A stretch of DNA of 64,000 nucleotides from Paramarasmius palmivorus. Its lineage: Eukaryota; Basidiomycota; Agaricomycetes; Agaricales; Marasmiaceae. Every line of letters starts with the position of its first letter. Position 1 is the stretch's first letter. The translations under genes were made by a program, and so were the position numbers. Below are positions 22,205 through 33,961 of the stretch, in pieces. The stretch lies in assembly GCA_037176845.1 (NCBI GenBank), contig JAYKXP010000082.1:124001-188000 (forward strand). The letters are read 5' to 3'. The notes under the pieces were generated by a model, which was not told the DNA's origin, made no database searches, and saw only the letters and a list, made by a program, of their open reading frames with translations.

Positions 22205-23443
22205 ATGGTGCGTTACGAATGCATATAAAATCATCCTGTTTTCATTGTCCCACATAGTAAGTACAGGCAAAGAATGCTCCTTCCTCCGAGAGACCAACGG
22301 GATCCTCTGTGCGAGGCGCGAAGTCTCCTGCACTGATAAGTGCTCCCCGTCCAATCATTATCCCATCTACACACATGGATTCGGGACAAGGTGCGGTAGG
22401 ACCAGTAGGAGTGGATATCTCCGTTACCAAATATCGGAACTGGAGGGACTAGTCAGCACTTGGTTATTAGAAAAGGCCATCCACACCCATGATCCGAGGT
22501 ACCGGATCTGAAAATGTGGCTCCCCACGTTTCTGAACAAGCACGAAGTGGCAACCCTGCAAACGAGTGCATATGGTGAGTCCAAGCCATTGTACAGCTTA
22601 GGTATCAGTAAACTCACGTCTCGTATGCAAGCAATTCTCTTCCTCCGATGCCTGAGCCAAAAATTGTCATCCAGAACGCTCAGGAGTGGTGCAAGGCCCG
22701 GTTTAACGACCCCTTCAAGTTTATGGGCAAAACATCAGCACACGGCATCCGGAAAGACTTCATACCTGCAACGATCAACACCATTGCACATGGCATCTTT
22801 GATGATCGTCTTTGGAAGCCTGAGGAACGCTACTTGGACAGGCTTAGCTGCGTTGCTGCACTTGGACCTAATCCCAAAGATGTGGGAGTCACTTTACTAC
22901 TAATGAACTTATAGCTCACGGATTTCACAGAAGACCAGAGCAGTACGTACCACAGGGCGAGCACAGGTCAACCGCAGACATCCCAGATAGCCGTCGACAA
23001 GCTTCCGAATCCAGTCACAAAAAGTTATTGCTGATGCCAGTTAGGACGAGCTTCAGAATGGTCTTTCGCCGGTGGAGTGTCCTGTAGATAACGACATGAG
23101 CAAGGGTAGTGTATTACGATAGACGGAACTAGACATACCTGCTGACAGGCTCCAGTCCTCCTGCTACGCCCTTGGCTCTCCCAAGCCCTCGTCCTCTTCC
23201 AAACCAACATCCCCCGTTGAACGGGACAAAGGTCAGGTGAAGAGCTCATGGAACGCACTCTTCAATCGTCCCAAAGCACAACCAAAGAAGCGCGCAGCAG
23301 AAGATTCCGGTAAAAAGGCAAAGCGGACGAAGACCGTTCCTGAGCCTAGCGACGGGTTTCTGGCAGACTGGGCCGACCGGGTTGAGAAAAGCTGCGAAGT
23401 CGTCGAAAGGAATGCGAGAGAGAGAACAGATTCTGGGATATGA
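22205..23443 (+). CDS. Hypothetical basidiomycete protein, ATG-only first exon
   Basis: The start codon at 22205-22207 seems to be the whole first coding exon, followed by a GT-AG intron. Exons 22267-22422, 22471-22574, 22632-22881 and 22915-22942 then follow in phase. They encode a Ser/Pro-rich leader (PALISAPRPIIIPST) and a compact conserved-looking block with IQNAQEWCKARFNDPFKF and ATINTIAHGIFDDRLW. The exons between 22.95 and 23.15 kb are uncertain. The last exon (about 23150-23443) encodes a basic, Lys-rich stretch (KKRAAEDSGKKAKRTK, probable nuclear signal) and a C-terminal helix ending in RTDSGI. I do not recognise the family. The basic tail suggests a nuclear protein. Confidence 0.5.
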
Positions 23444-26164
23444 TCCAAAGAAGCGGGAAGAAAGTGATAAAGGAGATCGATCCTTAGGCTTGAGCTGAGT
23501 TTGACGAGGACAACCTTCGAGGCATTTTGATATTCACAGCGTACCTCAACCAGTCTGGAACATATACAGGGGAATATATGACAAGATTAAAATGAGGGGA
23601 GAAACACGAGCACTCTAAGATCGGAGTTTTGGCGGGCGTTTCCCAAATCCGACCCAAACCACGCGACCATGTCCGAGCGCTCTAGTGCTCTTTTTACTCG
23701 TCAGCACAGAACCGACTTATCTTCTGTGCGAGTAAAGTCAGGCTAAGTGCTCTTGGGGGTACTAGGTCACCTACCAAAATCGCAACCGAACCATTCGACA
23801 AATCAGAGAGTTTGCGCACGTGCCATATTAGCCAGGCTATCTTGCGCATAGCCGCCGTGGCTCCAACCCCTCCTGCCCTTCCTCCGTGTCGTTCAAGACA
23901 ATAACTGCGCTCACTCTCACACAACTTCGATGGACGTCCTTCATAGGCCTGAATACAACTTTGTTGAACTTCAGGAAGACTCAGCTACGACTTCAAGGTC
24001 CAGGTGCATGTAAGAGGCAGTTTGGGCTAGATAAGCCTCTGGGGAAGAGTCCTATGGTGCGGAAGCCTCGTTATTGCCTCTCAAATACTAGGACTGACTC
24101 TCTCTTTGTGTTTTCTAACAGATCTTCACACATAAAAGTCCGTCTTTCGACTGTTATACCTCGACATTCACTTCCAAGCACAACAAATGACACGCTCAGA
24201 GTCAAAACCGTGCAGCCAACATATCCAGTATTCCCCTTTCTATCTGCTCATCACACGTATTCAGATTAAAAGGGTTCTGAGACGATTTCTGTGCACTTCG
24301 AACTCGAGCGACAACGTGTTTACGAGTCTCAGAATTGACTGAATGATCATTCCAGCGGTCGCTCCTGCCTCCTGAAGATCTCAGAGATCATTACATATAC
24401 CATTATCATACTTCTCATGTCAGTAGCTAACAAAATTGAGGATTATAAGTGATAACTTCAAATATTTTCATTCGGGCAGAGTTGTGGAGCGCGTTGGCTT
24501 CGCGCAAGAGAAAATGATTTCGTGATCTGAGTGATTGTAATGAACGTGAGAAGATTGAAGTCGCTTCAGCGAAACGACCACCAGACTCAGTCGGTTTCTC
24601 CGTGTTTCTCTTTGAATTGCGAACACTACACTCGTCCAGTGTCCCTTCTCTCACAAGCTTCCTTCCGCCGACTCGTATTACTAGTGCTACGAATGCCGCA
24701 TGGACGTACTCGATATTTAAGGATTCATCAATGCATTAAACAAACCCATTTGAGGAGAACTACAACGTTTATTACGGAACGATATCGTTGGGGTACCAAC
24801 ACCCTGATCGTTATGAACTCAAGGATTTGGTGGCTGCGGCAGTACGTTGACATTGACCTTTACATTGACTTCAATCCACTGATAACTATTGATCATAGGT
24901 TACAGACACTAGAACAATAAGACTTCAGCCTTCACAAAGTTCGCAGAAGGTGTCCTCCAGGGCAAATATCATGGCAATGAAGAAGTCTTTGTAGTTTGAG
25001 CAGTAGTTTAGAAGTATTTGCTCGGAGGTATCGGGCGGTACCTGACCCAGAAAATGTCTCGAAGTACATGAACGATCCGAATATCGTGAAGGGAACAAAA
25101 GTATGTAACTTCGGTACTCTTCCTCATCTTCCGAACTCAACTTCCGAAGGCAAGGTTATGGGTGGTTTAGGTTCCTCTGTCTAAGATCCTTCCCATCGTA
25201 GTTGCTGTACAGCCGCTGTGACGGTAATGAGACCGAGCGTTTCGTCCAGCACCAATTCGCTGGCATGGCCGATCAGGCCTTATATTTTGGTTGACATCAT
25301 TTATCCATACGAACCCAATAAGCCTTCTTCCGTCACGGCGTCAAAACTCCAGCATCCGCAGGATAAGTTGATCGCCATGATTCGGGATTCGAAGCACGTG
25401 CTGAAAACTTTTCAGAACAACTTGTTCTCAGGCGTGGGTTTCTTGACTCCCGGTGACTGCGGTGTTCTACCAGCAGGTTCGGGATATTGCGTTCAACAAA
25501 GGGTCGCCGCTTTACCACCGAGATATCAAGAAACCCAAGTGCGGGATGATGATGCAGTAGCACAACTCTTTTCGGTTGCGACGCTATTGTTCCTGGCACA
25601 GAAGCTTCACTCGGATCAAGGCTGCAAGGACTGCTTGGCCTCAGGCCTCATCGTCTATCGTACGTGTGTCGATATGTGACAGTCGATAGTCGAGAGCTTA
25701 CTAGGTCATACACAAACTCAATACTTCCTATCCCGAGAAGCGGTTTGCTCCACCGTACCGTGACAATGGCAGCTCATTTATCATTCATCTCAACGAGAAA
25801 GTAGAGGCACCACCGTGACGCTCACCACGGCGCAGCATGTCGACGATAACATCAAGATGTATGTTACTCACTATACAACTCTCTTCTTGCTCTGAGCTCA
25901 CTTGTTTTTCTATCCAGGATCCATCGATATCCATCATCAGACCTGTGCGATAAGCGATGGATCGGTGAGAAAATTCTTCGATCATCAATGCATCATCTGA
26001 CATAATCTACGCGTACTACTTCAATTTGCATCTCTTTCTTTGCTCTTTGAAGTTTCTCTCCCCAAAACACACTCACAGGACTCGAGCATCAATTCCTTGT
26101 CATTGATAGTCTGTGAGCATATTCAAATGATTCTTACACATATTAATTTCGTGGCAGAATAGCT
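23444..26164. other. Intergenic region with one possible gene fragment
   Basis: About 2.7 kb with no confident gene. The best candidate is near 25203-25679. One frame at 25203-25294 encodes a protein-like stretch (CDGNETERFVQHQFAGMADQ) and another, at 25360-25679, encodes a 100-residue block with Cys and His (FLTPGDCGVLPAG). They may be exons of one gene, but I found no clean splice path and no family match. The rest holds only short frames. Confidence 0.3.
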
Positions 26165-27751
26165 ATGGCGCAAATCTCGATTACCTGGGTCTCAGCTCAT
26201 GAGGAAGCCGACACCCAAATCCTATTGTACAATAACAATCCTCCGACAGAGTCACAAACAAACATCATACTTGATGCGCTGCGCTCGCTCTCGAGCCAAT
26301 TAGAGGAAATACAGCGTACTATCTTCAATTGGGAGGGGACCATGGCAGATCTGAAGGAACAAAGGGATGCGATCACGCTGAAGATTTCACAGTATCAGCG
26401 CATCCTCAATCCGATCCGAACAGTTCCAGACCATGTCCTCAGAAGCATCTTCCGATACTACGTCGATGCAAACGTTCTCATCCAGGATTCCTTAGATCCT
26501 AGTCATGACACGGCATGGAAACTCGGCCAAGTATGCTATCTGTGGAGACAGGTAGTCTTAAGTAGCCCTTCTCTTTGGAGCGACGTCACCATTCGACTTC
26601 CCTCTGCGCTTGAATATGGCCTCGCCCTTGAAAGGATGCAGAAACGTCTCACGACCCACCTCTCGCGTGCCAAAGGCTCCCCACTCACTATATCCTTGAA
26701 CACCGAATGCACTCTCCGACCTGCCATCCCTTTCATGGCTATAATTGCATCCCATTCCGAAAACATCATCGACCTCTGTCTCATGCCCAAGGAAGACAAC
26801 CTATCGGTTATACATTCGATGTCATCAATGGTCATGGGCCTTCTACCTTTACTCCAGCGACTTACAGTCGACTTTGGAACCAGCACGCAGCGATATTTGC
26901 CTCTTGTCTACCCCTTCAGTGATGGGTTTTCGATTGCTCCGCAACTCCGTGAAGTCACTATCTTTGGTGACTATAGCAATCTACCGTCATTGTTGGAGTT
27001 ACCTTGGGACCAAATTGCCTGCTTCAGAAGCCGCTTTGAAAGCAGCTTCGTTGCCGAAAACCCATATACATTCGTTCCTAGAATGACCAACCTTCAGGAA
27101 TTCTTTTCTAGACGTGTGATATCTCATGATGTCTTGACTAGTTCCATCCCCTACACCACACTCCATCATCTTCAAAAGCTATGCCTCCAAACAGGTGCTG
27201 GCAGCGCGCGAGCGGTCAACGAATTGCTCGGCCAACTCGATCTTCCTAACCTCCGGGAGCTGGAGCTTCATAGAGCCACATTGACGGATACGCTTCGTGG
27301 ATTTCTTTCCCGCCATTCATCCACTCTCACTTTCTTCTCACTCACGCCGCGCGAATCCGACCATCTCGATAGCGACGACACCATCATAGGCTGCATGAAG
27401 CTTCTTCCTGGCCTTCATGCCCTTGCACTTGATTTTGCATCGCAGCCCTGCATCGATGCACTTTCGGAGGTCGAGCACGATACAATGGCCCCAATTCTTG
27501 TCCCGAACCTTCGATCTTTGAAGCTCCGCATGGCAAGTACATTGGATGATGATAAATGTCTCATCGAGATGGTCGAAACGAGGATGTTCAAGGGACTTTT
27601 CCGGATTCTCGTTTTAGACGTCGATCTCATTCCAGATCTGAATGAAACAACTACTGGCAGGCTCCAGGAACTTCTGGCGGAGGGCTTGCTTTTCGAAGAG
27701 TTGAGCCCATCGATGCCTTCCTCTGTATTTGATGTAGAGATGGCAGAGTAG
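26165..27751 (+). CDS. F-box protein with coiled-coil start and leucine-rich tail
   Basis: A single uninterrupted frame of 528 codons. Residues about 35-80 form a heptad helix (LSSQLEEIQRTIFNWEGTM), followed by an F-box-like motif at about 83-140 (LNPIRTVPDHVLRSIF, VCYLWRQVVLSSPSLW). The rest contains irregular leucine-rich repeats (LPNLRELELHRATL, LVPNLRSLKLRM). F-box proteins bind Skp1 and bring substrates to SCF ubiquitin ligases through the repeat region; mushroom genomes carry many genes of this coiled-coil/F-box/LRR layout, mostly without known targets. No intron is needed. The intact frame, against broken relatives at 31-34 kb and 42-43 kb, suggests that this copy is used. Confidence 0.85.
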   Translation: MAQISITWVSAHEEADTQILLYNNNPPTESQTNIILDALRSLSSQLEEIQRTIFNWEGTMADLKEQRDAITLKISQYQRILNPIRTVPDHVLRSIFRYYVDANVLIQDSLDPSHDTAWKLGQVCYLWRQVVLSSPSLWSDVTIRLPSALEYGLALERMQKRLTTHLSRAKGSPLTISLNTECTLRPAIPFMAIIASHSENIIDLCLMPKEDNLSVIHSMSSMVMGLLPLLQRLTVDFGTSTQRYLPLVYPFSDGFSIAPQLREVTIFGDYSNLPSLLELPWDQIACFRSRFESSFVAENPYTFVPRMTNLQEFFSRRVISHDVLTSSIPYTTLHHLQKLCLQTGAGSARAVNELLGQLDLPNLRELELHRATLTDTLRGFLSRHSSTLTFFSLTPRESDHLDSDDTIIGCMKLLPGLHALALDFASQPCIDALSEVEHDTMAPILVPNLRSLKLRMASTLDDDKCLIEMVETRMFKGLFRILVLDVDLIPDLNETTTGRLQELLAEGLLFEELSPSMPSSVFDVEMAE

Positions 27752-29447
27752 ATGCTCCCCATATTGCTTTGGTACATTAATGATAGGTGGATCCAAATGT
27801 CTAGACTAGATATGGGAATAGCCATTCCATATAATAATATCTGACGAATCACATTGCGTATCTACTACTTACGGCCGCGACTCGATGAATTTCTGCTTTT
27901 CTTGATTGTCCATCTCGAGCTGAGCTATCAGCCCCATGCCGGTGAGCAGGAAGGCCGTTCAAGTGAAAGGGACTTCAGTTTTTGTCAAACGACCATGCAA
28001 TTATTACAGGTTTGGCTACGGTGCATGTATCAGCCTAATAGCAACACTAAGCCCTGTGACCGGGCACAATCTTGGACAACCGATTGTGTACATCGTGGCG
28101 AACGGTACACAACACAAAGGCTCGTCATGGTCAAACCAGTCGACGAACTTCCGAAAGCCGATGTGTGAATGTCGTGCTGTGGCCGACCTCAAGTTGCAAG
28201 AACCAACTAGGTGTCCACACTACACCAGCCAACGACACCTAATACCAAAATCAAAACGGTCACCAAATTTGGAGGTACAAAGTCGATGTTTAGCATATCA
28301 ATGTCAAAAAGGTTTACATTTGGTTTCGTACATCTTTGGCTTCTTCGCGATCTTCAACCACCACCTCTTCGACATACCTCTTCCCTTCCCCATCTAATTC
28401 ATTGGAATCGGCGTCTCTGGCGTTGGGTTATATTTTCAATTCGTCGGCGAGCTTCCAGTAAAGGTGAGAAGGGAGGAGACGTACATCGTCCAAGAGAGTT
28501 GCGGTTGGGTTTATTTTGCTTTTCCCTAGCCCAGAAACGGACAATACATATACCGGATGCAGTGCGATCTCTAACGGAACCTTACTTGAGGTAGTATTCT
28601 TTGTCGTCGTTCCATCTTCCAAGTTGTATCGTAGCCGTTCTCTGATCCGGGGTGAAGATGATGTACCTTGGTTTGGTGTTTAAGGTAGACCTGTGCGCCA
28701 GTGGCGGCCGGGTGACTGGAACAACATCGTATTTCTGGGTCCTGCAGGGAGACGAGGAATCAAGCAGATGCTGGCATGCTGGATAAATCAGTTAACACTT
28801 GCCAATAGCTATCAGATGCGCGACGTACCAGTTCCAGATCTCATGGCAGTACCGCTTGACGATGACCATTGTATCCTCTTTTCCGATGCGTCTATAAGCT
28901 TTTAAAACGTCAGTCACACAAGACATTTGGTAAACCGAGTAATCTAAGCTCAGGGAGAGGCTGTCAACTGTACTTCTAGCACAACTCGCAGAGTGCCTTC
29001 AAGGTGGGTTCATTGTTACGGGACTAGTGGAGATCGAGTTACCGGGGTGACATGTTAGGGCCCTAGAGCTTTCGGTGAGCGATTTCTAGGCCGAATGAAG
29101 CTGGACGTATCAGGCGTGTTCGGCCCTCAACGCTTCGTTGAACGAAGAACCTGTATGATGTTAGAGCTGTGTCACGTATTGGACGAAGGGCTTCTCCTGT
29201 GCTACGGTAAGGGGACCACGAGATGCTTTGAAGAAGACTAGACCACACTCACCAATTCAATCAACCTCCCAATGACGATTCTCTCATTTGAATCCCAGAA
29301 CCGTGCCTTTAAGAATGCCCGATAGGGTGTAGGTGCATCAGTGAGGGTAGCTGAAGAGCCAGATGGTTCCAGGATATGCTGGATGTAGCGTCAAAGTACA
29401 ATCTCAAAATGGAAGGCTTGGCCTTCTCGAGGTAGAGCATAGGGGCT
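27752..29447. other. Intergenic region, no supported gene
   Basis: About 1.7 kb with overlapping short frames on both strands (such as 27936-28397 plus) but no recognisable protein and no consistent exon chain. It may contain untranslated DNA and old insertions. Confidence 0.3.
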
Positions 29448-30801
29448 ATGCCAATCTGGTACCATAAACACGCAGATCAGAAACTGAGGAAAGCATGCAA
29501 CTCACGGGAAGCACACTGCATGAGGGGCAACCACCGAATACGCACAGTCCACGAAACAGAAATCCTAGCCAGGAAAAAGCAATCCCAGCACCACAAGAAC
29601 CGGAAGAATCGTACTTGCTATTTGTGTGAACGTGCAAGAGAGTCAACAGGATGCAAGAACCCGAATAAATGTTACCAACTAGCGGAACAACTTCTCTCGT
29701 TTCTCCCAGAAAAATGGAACCCACTGAAATTACAACCAGATGATCCCTTTCGTGGTTATTCGTCCATCAAGGCGGGTCTTATTGTTGTCTATTCCGTGCT
29801 CGTCGTGATCGTTTTCTAGAAACCTGGCGGATGCATTCAGAATCTTCACGGAAGGAGAAACCACGAATATACTTCCTCCCCTGGAATGGAACCATGAACC
29901 CGAGAGAGAAACTACCATCCACGTAGGTACCGCATGTAGAAGCTCCGATTTCGATGTACAAGGAGCCGTGACGAAGATAATGGAAGGTGATTGTGAACAG
30001 TCCAAGATCTCGACACTACCAGGCAGCACAAGCCAACTATACGAAATGTTAGGGATCAAGGCTGCAATGGACAGGGCAGACAATACAGAGCCACTCACCA
30101 TCCGAACAGAATCCAAATACGCAGCACAAATACTCGACGGAAAATGGCAAAAAGTAGAAGACCAAGGCTGTATAGGGGTGAAGAACGGAGAAATGATTAG
30201 AACGACAGTAGTGAAGATAAGACAGCGACAGGCGGAGACATACCTGCTCCAGGTGGATAATAAGACAGTGACCGAAAATGACCGGACGGCAAAAAAGAAA
30301 GCCAACGAAGCACTGGAGAGTGGAACTGCGGACGAGGCAAATACCGAGATACCAGCACAATACTGCGAGGTCAAACTCAAAACAATCACACAAAGGACAG
30401 CAACAAAAGCCATCCGTATCCAGAAAATGCGCCAAGCGGTAGCAATAACGAACGGGAAAACACCAACCGACTCTCAAATATGGAAGTCATGCAAGTGCTC
30501 GGACATCTCGATGAAAATCAGACACTTCATGTGGAAACTGATACATGAATGCACAAATGGTCGGAGAATACTAGACCGGAAAGACAAATGTAGAAGACAG
30601 AGAAATGGACCAAACTCGACTGCTTCGCGCAAGACTCTTGAACTAGTCTCCGCGCTCATCATCCGTCCGCTCACAACGAAACTAGAAGTCTCGCCGAATG
30701 GAACGACATCAAGATTCGTACCTTTCATTCTTGTCGTGACTGTTGAGGGTACGACCAAGGGGGAACAGCGGAGTCGTAACCAGCGGTGCTTGGGAGCGTG
30801 A
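29448..30801 (+). pseudogene. Decayed RNase H-fold gene of mushroom transposon type
   Basis: Two frames follow one another. The first (29448-29819) begins PIWYHKHADQKLRK and carries a Cys/His-rich part (CYLCERARESTGC). The second (from 29821) continues with NLADAFRIFTEGE and an RNase H-like region. Layout and words match a family frequent in mushroom genomes, in which an RNase H domain is followed by a helical region (here SDISMKIRHFMWKLIHE). The decay is visible: the first catalytic Asp, expected in a TDGS motif, is replaced in TIHVGTAC, the TDSK motif reads TESKY, and the closing His/Asp motif is lost. With the frame break near 29815 this is most likely a pseudogene. The family is thought to derive from non-LTR retrotransposons (inference). 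Confidence 0.65.
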
Positions 30802-31196
30802 GGTATTTGTAGCCGATTTCAAAGCCTTGAGCACGTGAGCCCTGTTATTCTCAGATATTCTACAAAAGGCTCTGGCAGCAGGGACGCAGGCCAGTCCACT
30901 CTATTTGATTTAATTGAGCCAGAAAGTGTAAGGTAACGAATGCTTGAGCGTACCTTCACAATTACTCATACCTCGTTTTCCGGCCATCTAGTATGCTATC
31001 CAGTAGCAAGATAAAACGGCGAAGAACAGAAGGAGAGAACAAGAATCTCTTTTTCGATCTTGCAGGCTCGAGATATACTTCTGGTGTCATCTGTGCTGGT
31101 TTAATGGGATCCTAAGGACGACGATCAGTATCAGAACAGAAACGGTAGAAGTAAAAGCTAGAGACCATATCAGGTATGTAGTCAGTGGGGCCAATG

Positions 31197-31908
31197 TTAA
31201 CAACCAGCGATTCCGCGAATCCTTGGGATGGCGTTTAGTGAGGGTGTCAATTGGGACCGACCACGACACCAGACACGAGGGCTACTCTCTCCAGGATAGT
31301 GGGGTTTGAAAGGAGTGGGGATTGCCAAGGCGGATAAGTACCCCTGAGTCGGAGGGGTAAGAAGTGCAGTATGAGCGAGAAAGTCTTCAGGGAGAATTAC
31401 GTTGTGACCGATGACTTCCAGTGAGCGGAGACATGGAAGTGGTTGCAGGAGTCGCTTGAGAAAACCAAGCCCCATTTCAACGACCCCCATATAAAGCTGC
31501 AGAGTTCAGACCCGGAAGAGCCGGCCTTGAAGTTTTCCTAACAACCGCTTCGTTTTTGACCCGAGCTCGTAGAGACAGGGTGCTCGATTGTCCAGCGCAG
31601 CGGCTTTGGGATCATCAATTCCGAAAGGCGATGCGCCTCAGACCGATGCAGGTTCCATAGCATGCCATGATCCAATGCAATCGAACGCCAGATCTAGTAA
31701 TTTCGGTGTCGTAACGTGAGAGCTCGAGTTCGTCTTGTTCGATGAACGACCTCATTTGCAACAAATCTGTGACAAAGAGCTGGCAATGAGAGCGAAGAAT
31801 CTCGCGAGGGATGGGCGGACTGCATCGTGGAAAAAATGTATATTGACAATTGCCGCATAGAACTGTGGAAGTGATTGAGTCGCTTTCGGTCATGATTGGG
31901 AACGCCAA
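31197..31908 (-). pseudogene. F-box/LRR gene fragment
   Basis: Two minus-strand blocks remain, 31908-31615 and 31490-31197. The first has RSFIEQDELELSRYDTEI, the helix that precedes the F-box in mushroom F-box proteins, and the same kind of word (TFIEQDRLELERG) occurs in the plus-strand relic at 32360-32500. The second block has LQPLPCLRSLEVIGH, a leucine-rich repeat. The F-box itself and the middle of the protein are missing or out of frame. The two relics face away from each other and may come from one inverted duplication. It could be a gene with unrecognised introns, but the gaps do not splice cleanly. Confidence 0.4.
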
Positions 31909-32349
31909 TCTAAAAGGAAAGACAATTTTAGCGACCTAAAGATGTGGAAACATTGTATAGACGCCACTTACCTGGAGGTTGGACAATGAAGGAAGGAAGG
32001 TAACCGTCAGGCGTAGCGGTCGGTGATCGAAGAGTGTTGAAATTTGAAAGGTTCCGACGCGCCGGCGGGTTGATCACGTCGTCCCACGCGACCACGAATT
32101 CCGGTCAAGTTGAAGAACTCATTTTACTAGAATCTTTAATTTCTACTTACCAGGGTCCAGGATCAATCACAAGCGTTCAGAGGTAGTTTCTGAGATTTGG
32201 TATCTAAATCACTGTTACTCTTGATATTTGTCTAGCTAAATATTCATCCAGACACCATACGTGGCTGAGTGGTCACAATCATGGCTCTCGATACTGACCC
32301 ATCGTATCTACAGCCCTTTGCACCAATTGTGATCAGACGTTCAATCACA

Positions 32350-33764
32350 AATCATTAAATCCAGCTGTCTCTCAAGCGATATTCTTCGCTCTCGCCGTCC
32401 ACCGTCAAATACCGAGGCCTCTCAAACGAAGACGTTCATTGAACAAGATCGACTTGAACTCGAACGTGGAAATCTATCCGGGATTTTTGGAGAAGCTTGA
32501 AGAGAGGAATGCTATCTGATAGGGGATTTAGTAGAGGCGTAGTCAGCTCGCACCAATTCGGAGATTACCCACAGAAGTCTTGGAGAAGATCCTGTGCTTT
32601 GCTCGAGAAGGCGCCCATTCTCTTACGATACCCGAGGACGAGTTCGACTGGCCAGTTTTCGATCATTCTCAGGTGTGCTGGTACTGGATGCATATCATCA
32701 TGACGCGGCCAGAATGATGGAGACTGACATACATGGCGTGAACGAAGATACTTTGTGTCTCCTCAAGGCATATATGGAGGTCTCTGATAGCTTTGAGCTA
32801 TCAATTCATATCGAGGACTCAGAGAAGTCTTCATGGACTCGCCAGTTCCGGATGGACCAGTGGGAAACCTACGGAGGAGATCTGGGAACACCCGGTCTTT
32901 GTACATTTGTGGCTATCTTCCGGGAGGCACCACGTATTCGGGATCTGACGTTGAAAGTTCCCCTCGACATCCTAGACGAAGCGGCCAAACGAGACCCAGA
33001 CCTTTTCAAGGATTCGACAATCACTTTCCGCCTTCTTCACACCGTGGCGTTAGTGGAAGAAGCATTCGAAGAAGACTCGGATCTCCACGAGCAACTCGAG
33101 ATCTCCACACCTCTGCTTACTGAAATGACCGTTCGAAAATCCAATTACGCGACCTATGACATGAACTTTTATTGCTCATGGTCTTTGCTTTCTTCCTGAA
33201 AGACATGGAAAGTCATCACCATCCTTGATTTCACTAGGCTCGAGTGGTTGGATATGTCATGCCGATACCGTTCATCTCATTTTGAATAATTGGAGATAGA
33301 TGGACTATACTATTCGACACCTCACCCTCCGCTGCGCTTCATCCGAAGATTACGACCTCTTCTTTAGACAGGTCAACCTTCCCGCACTAGAAAGCTTGTT
33401 ACGGCCAGACAGAAGAGTTACAAATTTCACATGGCCCTCGACCAACTTCCTAGACATACTCCGATGTTCCACACCAACCTCACTAGTGCAAAGCTATGCC
33501 CGGCGAGCCGACAGTGGTTGTAGACCCAGTATGTTCGACTTCTTGAAGCTCTGCCCCGATCTCGAGGTGCTTCAGGTCAACCTAAATGACGGCGATTTTC
33601 TGTTCGCTTCATTGCGAAAGCTCGCTGATGCTGGTATTCGCTTCCCGAAACTGGAGGATGTGGTCATTCGGACTGCGGGTATCACCCAGGAAACGGAAGA
33701 AGGGAAGGCTAAGTGTGCAATCTTGGAGGAGTTGATTGGGAGAATCACAGCAAAAGTCAGATAG
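32350..33764 (+). pseudogene. F-box/LRR pseudogene
   Basis: Coding likeness jumps between frames. A helix (TFIEQDRLELERGNLSGIF) ends in a stop near 32497, and an F-box block in another frame (LPTEVLEKILCFAREGAHSL, VCWYWMHIIMTRP) ends near 32705. A third frame (32706-33199) then continues with leucine-rich material (APRIRDLTLKVPLDIL). After a gap the last block (33300-33764) has HLTLRCASSEDYDLFFRQV and LCPDLEVLQVNL. The order helix, F-box, LRR is right for a mushroom F-box protein, but at least two frame breaks and a stop interrupt it. An intron could explain the gap at 33200-33300, but not the break at 32497 or the one beside the F-box. Confidence 0.6.
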
Positions 33765-33961
33765 TAGAGACACTTTTCGCCGAGTTCACTTGCCTTGTTC
33801 TTGTTCTTGTTGGAAACATAGTGTACTTGTATCGTGTATGATTGCAATTGTTGTTTCGAGCTAGGGCATCAGGTGTTCATTCATAGAAGGGTTAACGAAT
33901 ATAACGAGAAGAATGAGATGGTGTCTACGAAAGCGAGGCAAATTACGGTGGCCACGGTGTA

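Noticed and set aside
29730..30413. Minus-strand frame of 227 codons as a gene
   Set aside because: It is the shadow of the plus-strand RNase H relic, which has family likeness; the minus product has none.
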